A DNA stretch of 64,000 nucleotides, taken from an endosymbiont of Lamellibrachia barhami (GTDB lineage: Bacteria > Pseudomonadota > Gammaproteobacteria > Chromatiales > Chromatiaceae). Position numbers and translations under genes: made by a program. Shown here one piece after another: positions 19,138 to 27,525 of the stretch (position 1 is the stretch's first letter; each line of letters starts with the position of its first letter). The notes under the pieces were generated by a model. That model searched no databases. It was not told where the DNA came from and saw nothing but the letters and a program-made list of their open reading frames with translations. Where the stretch lies: contig NZ_JAAVSH020000001.1 of assembly GCF_011947365.2 (NCBI RefSeq), forward strand, positions 596,907 to 660,906, written 5' to 3'.

Positions 19138-20025
19138 TTATTGATTGATGGCTTTAACAGCAGCTTTGAAAAAGGTTTGAATGCCGATTGGCTCCTCTAT
19201 GCAATGAGTCGCTCCAGCAACTAGCCCCGACTCCATGGCTCCGCGCTCCTCACGCGCTGAAATCAGCAATACAGGGATACCGGCAATGGAACCACCCTTG
19301 ATTTCACGCAATCTTTCTATAAATGGTATTGCTTCCTGGTCATCCTGTTTCCAACCATAAACAATGAGGTTGGGTTTGTGGCTTTCGAGTGACTGCATTG
19401 CATCATCTGCATGAGAATATTGCTGAATTTCCCTAACATCTGCAATTTCAAGGATGCTGGCGATGATGTTACTGAAATTTTGACTCTTACTGACGATCAG
19501 GATTGCGGTCTCATTCCAGTTGACGGACTTCGGGATCAAATCATCGGTGTCCACCATATCTGGCTGTTCTGAATCCGTTTGTAGAGATCTGGTTATACCA
19601 AGAACCTCGGGGTTATTTTCCGCATACGGACGAAATCCTATGTCTTGTTTCAGGATGTGATTCATGAGCCAGTTTTTCAGGAAGTCCAGGAGTTCGTCTT
19701 GAACTATATCGTCTTTTTTCTCAAAAAAACGGTGCGCGATATCTGCGACCTGATCTGTGAGCTTTTCATGTTGTCGCTTGTGATCCTCAAATGAAGGGTA
19801 TCTGCAAGCCAGCATCACCCGTTCTTCTCGGGAAAAATGATAAAGGGTGTAATCAATCAACGTGTTTAGGGCACTGCCCAGGGCCTTTTGATCCTCCATT
19901 GTGCCGATTTGGGCATAAAGTTGATTGATCAGTTTAACAATGATTTTATGATCCTGATCGATCGAAGGATTGCCGACGCTCATAGACTCCGACCATTCTA
20001 TAAAATCCACAGCCTTACTCCACAC
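19138..20025 (-). CDS. Bacteriohemerythrin fused to a pseudo-receiver domain
   Basis: 295 aa. Residues 5-135 are a bacteriohemerythrin: 'IDQDHKIIVKLINQLY', 'HFSREERVM', 'YPSFEDHKRQHEKL' and 'LKNWLMNHILKQDIGF', i.e. the full His/Glu/Asp set for a di-iron O2/NO-binding site. Residues about 172-295 fold as a receiver, but the acidic pair is replaced (ILIVSKS), the phosphoacceptor Asp is Gly (NLIVYGWKQ) and the C-terminal KP is EP, so it should not be phosphorylated. Upstream partner of the hybrid kinase at 16095; together they may report oxygen or NO. Confidence 0.88.
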   Translation of the reverse strand: MWSKAVDFIEWSESMSVGNPSIDQDHKIIVKLINQLYAQIGTMEDQKALGSALNTLIDYTLYHFSREERVMLACRYPSFEDHKRQHEKLTDQVADIAHRFFEKKDDIVQDELLDFLKNWLMNHILKQDIGFRPYAENNPEVLGITRSLQTDSEQPDMVDTDDLIPKSVNWNETAILIVSKSQNFSNIIASILEIADVREIQQYSHADDAMQSLESHKPNLIVYGWKQDDQEAIPFIERLREIKGGSIAGIPVLLISAREERGAMESGLVAGATHCIEEPIGIQTFFKAAVKAINQ

Positions 20026-20275
20026 GATTCATGGCATATGTAACATTTTGCCCTTCCAATATGGCGCAAGCAAGGGCAAATAAGTGCCTGTGGCCATCGG
20101 AAGATAATTGGGGAGCACTGCTTCGCGGTTCTGACTGTCTGCCGCTGGTTGATAAACAGCCTACTGTAGAAGTCACTCTGCACCCCGTCACATCCCTCAG
20201 GCTTCAGATATGGACATTGCTTAGCCGTCACCACGGCCTTCGACATTCACACGTTGAGCTGTAGACTGCAACTGT

Positions 20276-21501
20276 CTAAGCTGTTCTGTGATCCAAGAAA
20301 GTTTCAGGAGAGATCCTCCATTTAGCAGGATCCACAGCACTAATAATCTTGATCTCATCCCCCTTTTGCTTAGCTGAGAGATCTACGTCCTGGGGAGTGA
20401 GGAACTGACGTTTGATGGAGTCAAAAACGATCCTGATCTTTGGGGACAAAAGATCTTTCTTGCCTGATTCTACAACCACGGCAAACCGTGCATCCGAGAG
20501 GGAAACCAATGAACCGATGGGATAGATCCCTATACAGTGGATGAAGCTCTGAAGCAGCTCCTGATTGAAGCGCGATTTGCCCCAGGTGACCAGTTTTACC
20601 AATGCAGTATGGGGAGACATCACCTCACCGTACACCCGGTCCGCCGTGAGGGCATCATAAACATCGACGATGGCCGCCATCTGTCCATAAAGCGAGATCT
20701 CATCACCGCGCTTCCCATCCAGATATCCGGTCCCGTCCAGACGTTCATGATGCTCTGTGGCAATACTCAGAATGATATCGGAAATACCCGGCACCGCCTC
20801 CAGGAGTTCCTTGCCGTAGACCACGTGCTTTTTCATGATGGCAAACTCCTGATCGGTCAGTTTGCCGGGTTTATTTAGGATTTTCTGTGGTGTCTTGATC
20901 TTACCAATGTCATGCAGCAACCCCCCAATGCCGATCTGCAGCAGATCCTCTTCAGGAAAATTGAGATGTTTGGCGAAAGTGGTCAATAGGACAGATACAC
21001 TGACTGAGTGCTCGAATATGTATTTATCCATCTTTCGGATTCGGGTGAGACCAAGCAGCGCGTCTTCATTGCTCATGATAGAGGAGACTATCCCCTCGAC
21101 CACCGGATTGACTCGCTCCAGCTCGACCTGACGCCCCAGCCGCACGTCTTCCATTATATCTGCGACTACCTGGGTCGCCTCCTTTTTTACCTTGGACGCA
21201 CGTGCCAGCTCCTCAGTCATACTCTTGGTCCGGGTCGATTTCCGGCTAGCCTCCGAGTCCACCAGAACCCTTTCAGGAGACTTTTTTCCGCCTCATAAGC
21301 AACATCATGCTTTTCTATATCGATCCCTTTGTCAGTATCGATGTAAAGCTCACGGATTCCTGCATTTCGGATCGCACTGATCTGCATCTTGTTTTTGATT
21401 TTGAACTTGTTTACTGCAAAAGGGTGTTTCATCCAGTTGCAGCTAAGATCATGGACATACATCCCAATCGTCAAACTGGATACATCAATCTTTTTTATCA
21501 T
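20276..21501 (-). pseudogene. DUF3391–HD-GYP c-di-GMP phosphodiesterase with frameshift
   Basis: Two frames make one gene. 21501-about 21285 encodes the DUF3391 N-terminus (MIKKIDVSSLTIGMYVHDL...). The second frame down to 20276 encodes HD-GYP: 'GLLHDIGKIKTPQKILNKPG' and 'ATEHHERLDGTGYLDG' (GYL in place of GYP). The break is at an A6 tract (minus strand; 21282-21287): one more A would give EAEKKSPERVLVDSEASRKS and an intact protein of about 408 aa. A GTG at 21262 could start the HD-GYP part alone. It may be a mutation, phase variation, slippage rescue or sequencing error. Confidence 0.8.
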
Positions 21502-21796
21502 TTCGATGCTCTACCTGATTGTGTCCCAGACTCATCGCTTGAAACTTTATTGGCCCCAATTTAGAAACCCTTTTATCTCCGCCTCGGCACTCCTTGGCTA
21601 TCTCCCGGACATTTATCCGCGTACCGGGGAGGCCAAGGGCAAGAAGGGCTTCCTGTTCCGCCTCCATTCGCCTAGCCCACTGACGGGCATAGGTTTTCTT
21701 TGGGTGGGACTTGGGTTTGAGGATTTTGCCTTCTTTTTTGAGGATGGCCTTGTCTTTGCCATTTGGCAATCGTAGCCACTGGAATTCTTCTCCCAA
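21485..21796 (-). CDS. Hypothetical basic protein
   Basis: 103 aa, rich in K/R, no membrane segment. It starts 78 bp below the tRNA-Phe 3' end (past the terminator) and its stop overlaps the start of the HD-GYP gene by 17 bp, which fits a small co-transcribed gene. Not recognised; could be spurious. Confidence 0.4.
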   Translation of the reverse strand: MGEEFQWLRLPNGKDKAILKKEGKILKPKSHPKKTYARQWARRMEAEQEALLALGLPGTRINVREIAKECRGGDKRVSKLGPIKFQAMSLGHNQVEHRNDKKD

Positions 21797-21843
21797 ATAC
21801 CTTCACAGTCATGTCAAAACAAACTGAGGAGGAAAATGGCAAT

Positions 21844-21868
21844 AAAAAAGCCCCTGGAATCAGAGGCT
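21844..21868 (-). terminator. Rho-independent terminator after tRNA-Phe
   Basis: On the minus strand AGCCTCTG-ATTC-CAGGGGCT forms an 8-bp stem (one G-U) followed by six T. It starts 7 nt after the encoded CCA of tRNA-Phe. Confidence 0.8.
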
Positions 21869-21874
21869 CAAATA

Positions 21875-21950
21875 TGGTGGCCAGGCGCGGAATCGAACCA
21901 CGGACACGGGGATTTTCAGTCCCCTGCTCTACCGACTGAGCTACCTGGCC
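21875..21950 (-). tRNA. tRNA-Phe (GAA)
   Basis: 76-nt cloverleaf: acceptor stem GGCCAGG/CCTGGCC, D-arm AGCTCAGTCGGTAGAGC, anticodon loop ACTGAAAATC with anticodon GAA, T-arm with GGTTCGATTCC, discriminator A, CCA encoded. Followed by its own terminator. Confidence 0.97.
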
Positions 21951-22048
21951 ATAAATCAGAGCGCGTATTACAGCGATCTTGGGGCAGTTAGTCAAGCGGA
22001 TACTGGATATTTCTCACCTTCCTCAAACAGCGCCAATTCACTGCAGTT

Positions 22049-22321
22049 TCATGAGCCGGGTAGAGTGAACTCAGGCGGGTTCGCAACGCCTTCACCAAAA
22101 AAGTAATTTTCCATCTGATCCTCGAGAAACTTCCTCGCCTTCGGATCCATGGGGCTGAGGCGGTTTTCATTGATCAGCATGGTCTGAAACTTGAGCCACT
22201 CTGCCCATGCCTCTTTGGAGACGTTATCGAAGATCCTCTGGCCCAGATCACCGGGATAGGGTATGCGGTCCAGTCCTTCGGCTTCACGATTCAGTTTGAC
22301 GCAGTTTACGGTACGGCTCAT
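22049..22321 (-). CDS. yggX: Probable Fe(2+)-trafficking protein YggX
   Basis: 90 aa, full length for the family, with the signature N-terminus '[25 protein letters not shown]' (single Cys near residue 7) and '[21 protein letters not shown]'. YggX protects Fe-S enzymes and limits iron-driven oxidative damage. It follows mutY by 54 bp, as in many gammaproteobacteria. Confidence 0.97.
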   Translation of the reverse strand: MSRTVNCVKLNREAEGLDRIPYPGDLGQRIFDNVSKEAWAEWLKFQTMLINENRLSPMDPKARKFLEDQMENYFFGEGVANPPEFTLPGS

Positions 22322-22375
22322 GGGGGCTCTCCTAGGGGGATACTATTGGGAGAAATACCGCCGCCAGCCGGCCGG

Positions 22376-23449
22376 TTATCCGACACTGCCAACAGTTGAA
22401 TACTTCTCCAGCTCATTGATGATTCGTGAAACCGGCGCAGCCAGTCCCAGTCCAGAGGAATCCTGGGTTTTATACCAGATACGATCACCTGCATCCAAGA
22501 CTGCGTTACTGGGGTTATTGGCGTACATCCGCAGTGGCGTTATGTCGAGATGGAAGTGGGTGAAGGTGTGTCGCCTCAAAGGCATCTCTTGCAGCACACC
22601 TGCCTTGATCACGAAATGCTCCCGGCACCAGGCCGATGGTTCCCGGGATGCAGGGCACTCCGGAAAACTCCAAAGTCCGCCCCAAATTCCCACCGGCGGT
22701 CTGCGCTCCAACAACACTGCGCCCTCGCCATTTTGTACGACCAGCATCTTAGCCTGCTTCACCGGCAATGTTCTCTTTGGACGGGGAGAGGGAAACGCCC
22801 GTTGATGGCCGCTCGCATTGGCCATACATTGCCGCTTCAGTGGACAGACCGCGCAGCCCGGCTGCCCGCGCCGACAAACAGTCGCGCCCAGATCCATCAT
22901 TGCCTGATTATAGGCCGCGACCCGCCTTTCCGGCGTGTAGGTTTCCGCCAGATGCCAGAGCTCCCTTGCAACCGCCGACTTGCTTGGCCAACCCTCAATT
23001 TCAAAACAGCGCGCCAACACCCTTTTTACATTACCATCGAGGATCGGATGGGATTGCCCCAACGCCAGAGAGAGGATTGCGCCGGCGGTGGAACGTCCAA
23101 TCCCCGGCAGGGACTCAACCTGATCGATATCCTCGGGGAATCGGCCGGCATGACTATCCCGGATGACTGCTGCCGCCTTATGCAGATTACGGGCGCGGGC
23201 GTAGTACCCCAAACCCGACCAGTGGTGCAGTACCGCATCCTGGGAGGCGTTTGCCAGCTGTACCACATCGGGAAAACTGGCTATGAAACGCTCAAAGTAG
23301 GGGATGACCGTGGCCACCTGGGTCTGCTGCAACATAATCTCGGAGACCCAGATCCGGTAGGGATCCGCATCCCGCTGCCAGGGGAGATCATTGCGACCGA
23401 ATTGGTCGAACCACTCAAGAATGGCCTGGGAGAATTTACGGGCATGCAT
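22376..23449 (-). CDS. mutY: A/G-specific adenine DNA glycosylase MutY
   Basis: 357 aa. Catalytic Glu in 'SEIMLQQTQV', helix-hairpin-helix 'LPGIGRSTAGAIL', catalytic Asp in 'ILDGNVKRVLAR', 4Fe-4S ligands in 'CRRGQPGCAVCPLKRQC' (C-x6-C-x2-C-x5-C), and a NUDIX-like C-terminal domain with 'RRPPVGIWGGLWSFPE' that reads 8-oxoG. Removes A mispaired with 8-oxoG. Upstream is the asmA 3' part, downstream yggX. Confidence 0.97.
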   Translation of the reverse strand: MHARKFSQAILEWFDQFGRNDLPWQRDADPYRIWVSEIMLQQTQVATVIPYFERFIASFPDVVQLANASQDAVLHHWSGLGYYARARNLHKAAAVIRDSHAGRFPEDIDQVESLPGIGRSTAGAILSLALGQSHPILDGNVKRVLARCFEIEGWPSKSAVARELWHLAETYTPERRVAAYNQAMMDLGATVCRRGQPGCAVCPLKRQCMANASGHQRAFPSPRPKRTLPVKQAKMLVVQNGEGAVLLERRPPVGIWGGLWSFPECPASREPSAWCREHFVIKAGVLQEMPLRRHTFTHFHLDITPLRMYANNPSNAVLDAGDRIWYKTQDSSGLGLAAPVSRIINELEKYSTVGSVG

Positions 23450-23501
23450 GGCGAGAACCGCAGCCTGGATGGCATATAAGCGCCATCCAGGCCAGAGGGG
23501 A

Positions 23502-24360
23502 TCAGAAGAGGCCCTTCAGGCCCCCTGGTAGCTTATCCATCAAACCTCCGGGCAGTTTCTCTTCCAGCTTCTCATTCAGTTTCTCTTTGAGTTTGGCCTT
23601 CTGACTCTCCGCCAACACCTTGCCAAGATCGATGTTCCAGTGCGGATCCGCCCAGGCGCCTTGGATATGCACCGGGATCGGCACCCCTTTGAGTTCCTCC
23701 AGCCCTTCTCCACCCTGACCCTTTCCGGAGCCGACTATCACCGGCTTGACCGTATAGTCGAGTGACTCCGCCACGAGGTTCACCTTGCCGGTGCCCTCCA
23801 CCCGCAGAAAGGGGGATTTAGCCAGCAGATCACGATTGTCCAGTACACCATTACGTATAACGGCGCTGGCGCTCATCTCGGAGAAGTCGGTCTGCTCCGG
23901 CTCATTGGTTGCGGGGGGGGTCTTCCCCGTCAGTTTCGCTTTGGCATCACGAAGCATCTTCGCCAGGTTGATGCCTTTGATCGCGCCGTTGCGAAAATCG
24001 AAATCGAGCTTGCCGTTGAGGGTCTTTTTGAGCTGACTGACGGTCTGACCGGCACTGGTCAGATTGGCGTTGAAGCCACCCAGACCCGCCAACCGATCCT
24101 GGCCTGACACATCCTTCACCAAAGGGCCGGCCTGAATACCGCTGGCGCTCTGGTTGATCTTGAGTTTCGGCGTCTTGCCCCGCACATCGAGATCCACCGT
24201 CCCTTTGAGGGCGCCATCGTAGAAGCGTCCCACCTTCTGGTCGATATTCAGTTTGCCGCCTTTGCTCTTCACCTTGACCTGAATCGCCTCGGCACGGATA
24301 TTGTTCGCCTTTACACTGCCCACCCGCAGGGTGCCGTCGAGATCGAGCTTGCGCAACATC
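23502..24360 (-). pseudogene. AsmA 3' fragment (5' part missing)
   Basis: Encodes the C-terminal ~285 aa of an AsmA protein ('LRKLDLDGTLRVGSVKANNI' ... 'VESLDYTVKPVIVGSGKG' ... 'LPGGLMDKLPGGLKGLF'). The homology stops abruptly at 24360; beyond it lies unrelated TonB-receptor sequence. Its first 545 bp are nearly identical, inverted, to 58298-58842, where an asmA gene has the complementary 5' part and stops short. Together they would make one full asmA directly upstream of mutY. Either a rearrangement split the gene or the assembly joined contigs wrongly. Confidence 0.85.
23816..24360. repeat. 545-bp asmA repeat, copy 1 (inverted vs 58298-58842)
   Basis: Both ends are sharp: the match begins at GATGTTGCGC (24360 side) and ends at GGCTAAAT (23816 side). 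A few substitutions separate the copies (for example D/N, N/K and I/V changes in the protein), so they are not a byte-identical duplicate. Confidence 0.85.
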
Positions 24361-26428
24361 GTGGCCCGCAACCCGTCTCTCCCAATCCCTGGCCGATACC
24401 CCCGCGGCAATGACGATCATCGGCAAAGAGATAATTCGTGCTTCCGGCTCCAGGAATATTCTATTTACTGCGACTGGCTGCCGGGTTTTGCGGTGAGCTT
24501 CTATTATTCTGGCTCCGGGCCGCAACCTATCACGGCCTGGCCGACCAGTATGCTCGCGACATGCAGGTACGCGCTGATCGATGGACGATCGGTTTACGAT
24601 CCGGCTTTTGGTGGTGTTGCATGGGCCGACGCATGCCGATCGAGTCGACGAAATATCAGCGTATCGAAGAGGTGATTCAGGCCCAATGCCGCCGCCTATG
24701 GTTCAACTCATTTGCCGGCGTTGTCAACGGTATTATGCCGACCACCCACGTGATCGTCAGCGCAATGTTGAAAACCATCATAGGCGAAGGCAATGCGCGC
24801 AAGATTTATGGCCGTTATGCCGACTCGGTGGGGACTTCGCCTATAGGATTTCAGCCAACTACAGTGAATACGACGGTTTTGAAGAACGCGAAGACAGCGC
24901 CGACACCCGCTGGTTCAACTTCCACGGAGAGCAAACACTGGATAACGACGACACGGTGGAGTTTCGTGTCGGTTTCAGCCGGGGAAACTACGGCGAAGGC
25001 TGGTCGGATATCTTTCAGCAGACCAGGGTATTAAACAATCGTTACAACTTCCAACAGATAGCCTGGACTCATCAGCAATCCCCAAGCAATGAGTTTCGTC
25101 TCCAGTTTTATCATAACTACCAGCAGATAGAGGACAACTACCGTTCACCTGTCATCTCAGACGTCATCAAAGGGTTGGATGACCTGCAAGGCTTTCCTGA
25201 GCCGGTACGACCTGACATCTTCGCCCTTGGACTCTCTGGTGGGAACTACAATTTCCAGATGTTTCTGGATGAACTGAAACTCACCGACTCGCCTCTGACC
25301 CTCTCCTGGCTGGGTTTTGAGTCAGATAGATACGATCTGGAATTTCAGCAGACTCTGCAGACGTCAGATAACCTACGGTTAGTGTGGGGGGCGGGTGCGC
25401 GGCAGGATCGCGGAAAAAGTGTCTGGATCTTCCATCAATACGATGCCATCACGCGGAATCAAATACGACTCTTTGCCAACACAGAGTGGCATATCTCTCC
25501 CGCATGGGTTGTCAATGCCGGAGGAATGGTCGAGCGCTTTGAAGATAAGGATCCATTATTCTCTCCCCGCCTCGCAATCAATCACCACATCGATCAGAAC
25601 AACACCATCAGGGCGAACGCTTCGCGCGCCTACCGCATGCCCACACTGCTGGAGGACCACATCAACCTCGTGGTCTTTCTCGATGAGCCGCTCAATGATG
25701 TGAACACCTGGGTGCTGGGAACCGGAAACCTGGACCCACAGTCCATCGACAGTTTTGAGCTGGGATATCTGGGCAGTTTCCCTGAAGTTGGCCTGACCCT
25801 GGATCTCAAACTGTTTCATGAAAAGATCGACAATATCATTAATGAATTCCGTAATTTGGATATTCCAGACCCGAACCGTGGACTGACCGACCCCATCGCC
25901 CTTGCAACACTGAACAATTTCAACGACCTGATTCAGGAGGGCGCAGACACCTACATAAACGCAGGTGAGGCGACAATCAATGGACTGGAGGTGAATCTTG
26001 ACTTCAGGCCGACTCCGCGCGATTTGATTTTTCTCGGCTACGGCTACGCCAATACTTACGGCCAGGAAGGTTTCCTGATTCAGGATAGCACGATCCAAAC
26101 CAGAAATAGTATTAGTGATAATGTTGCAAGTCATACCTTCAGCATCCTCGGCAGCCACCGTTTCGACAGTGGTATCCAGATCAGTTCGGCCTACTACTAT
26201 GTTGGCGAAATGGTTTGGAGTGGTGAAGGCGACCTAATCCCAACCTTCAGGCGCTGGGATGTGAGACTGGGAAAAGAGTTCACTCTCCCGGGGATGGACG
26301 GAGAAATAGCGCTTATCGGACAAAACCTCAACGGTGGGCATGTGGATTTTTTCAACGCGCCGAGTCGTGACTTAGTCAACCGGTGGGAAACCCGTTTCTT
26401 TCTCCAAGCCTCTTTAGAATTTAGATAA
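24361..26428 (+). pseudogene. TonB-dependent receptor, N-terminus lost and plug region frameshifted
   Basis: From about 24833 to 26428 one open frame encodes a TonB-dependent barrel ('FAYRISANYSEYDGFEERED' ... 'INHHIDQNNTIRANASRAYR' ... final 'RFFLQASLEFR'). Plug-domain text is visible upstream but in changing frames: 'LADTPAAMTIIGKEIIRASG', 'PGFAVSFYYSGSGPQ', 'LIDGRSVYDPAFGGVAW', 'NSFAGVVN', 'MLKTIIGEGNARKIYGRYAD'. At least five frame changes occur within about 450 bp next to the 24360 junction. Signal peptide and TonB box are absent. The clean barrel suggests a functional gene whose 5' end is badly sequenced, or a recent pseudogene. Confidence 0.8.
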
Positions 26429-26445
26429 TTGTTGTCTAATCACGG

Positions 26446-27525
26446 TTGTTACAACGGATTAAAAACCGCTTAACCGATAAAGCGAAAAGAAAAGGAAGCC
26501 GAGACTTGTTTACTAACGGCGAATTGACAGCCCTGCGGACAGGTGATGCCCTGCCCGTATTGGGGCGTTTCTGCCGTATATTATTGTTGCTTTTTCTGGC
26601 ACAGCATTTTATCGCTGGATATGTCTATTCACAGGAAATCGAAAGACAGCAGAATATTCTGATCATAAAAAGCGGAAACGCAACCGTTTACGGCAAGGTG
26701 ATCAGTGCCATTGAACACTATTTTATTCTCTACTGCGAAAGACATCCCGACGTCTGCACTGAGGTCGACATCACATCATCAACCCCAACTGACCTGAAAC
26801 CCGAATGGTCCAGACATAGCGACCTGATCATCACGCTCGGTACAAAAGCCGCAACATTCACACGGAATAATGGCGTCTCGAAAAAGACCATCCATGCCAT
26901 GATACCGATGCTACCGAATAGAAACTCCAACATCAGCGACAGGTTCTTCCAGGAAGCAGATACGATCTATCTCAATCAACCACTTGAACGCAGCCTCAGG
27001 CTGGCAAAACTCTCTACAGGCGGAGGAAAACGTATCGGAATATTGATCCACAAGAATAACCGTCCTGCTGAATCCATCTTGCGAAAGAGCGAAAACAAGC
27101 TGGGGGTCACAATAACACTGGCAGAAGTTGTCGACAGCAAAGAACTTGGCAGCAAACTTGGAAAATTATTGGAAAGTTCGGACGTTCTTCTGGCGCTGCC
27201 CGATGCCAACATCCATAATAGAAAGACCATATCCAATATACTCACATCCACCTACCGCAAACAGGTGCCCGTTGTGGGATTTTCAGCCGCCTATGTAAAG
27301 GCCGGCGCCATTTCCGCTGTTCATTCCACCCCCGATGATATTGCGCGGCATATAGTCGATGTCTCCGCCAGCCATCTCAGCAAAAAAAACGATCTTATAA
27401 AAGGTCCGAAATACCCGAAATATTTCTCTGTCAGCGTCAATAGAAAGGTAGCAAGGTCATTGGGGATTAAACTTCCTTCAGAAACTCACCTCAGAGATCA
27501 GATCAGTGCAGGTGAAACACCATGA
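26446..27525 (+). CDS. ABC-type periplasmic substrate-binding protein (ABC_sub_bind family)
   Basis: 359 aa. Non-ATG start (TTG 26446; no early in-frame ATG). A hydrophobic export signal lies at about 45-65 ('FCRILLLLFLAQHFIAGYVYSQ'), so a later start is possible. The mature part has the two-lobe ABC_sub_bind pattern ('NILIIKSGNATVYGKVISAIE', 'SDLIITLGTKAATFT', 'IGILIHKNNRPAESILRKSE', 'VLLALPDANIHNRKTISNIL', 'VPVVGFSAAYVKAGAI'). No permease or ATPase gene is nearby. Its stop overlaps the kinase start (ATGA), implying a partner role as a ligand-binding accessory. Confidence 0.85.
   Translation: MLQRIKNRLTDKAKRKGSRDLFTNGELTALRTGDALPVLGRFCRILLLLFLAQHFIAGYVYSQEIERQQNILIIKSGNATVYGKVISAIEHYFILYCERHPDVCTEVDITSSTPTDLKPEWSRHSDLIITLGTKAATFTRNNGVSKKTIHAMIPMLPNRNSNISDRFFQEADTIYLNQPLERSLRLAKLSTGGGKRIGILIHKNNRPAESILRKSENKLGVTITLAEVVDSKELGSKLGKLLESSDVLLALPDANIHNRKTISNILTSTYRKQVPVVGFSAAYVKAGAISAVHSTPDDIARHIVDVSASHLSKKNDLIKGPKYPKYFSVSVNRKVARSLGIKLPSETHLRDQISAGETP

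Noticed and set aside
21282..21287. Programmed -1 frameshift (dnaX-type A-AAA-AAG) in the HD-GYP gene
   Set aside because: The A6G string is present but in the wrong register (codons GAA AAA AGT); simple tract-length change explains it better.
21672..21995. 107-aa minus-strand reading frame
   Set aside because: It runs through the tRNA-Phe gene; it is a read-through of structural RNA, not a protein gene.
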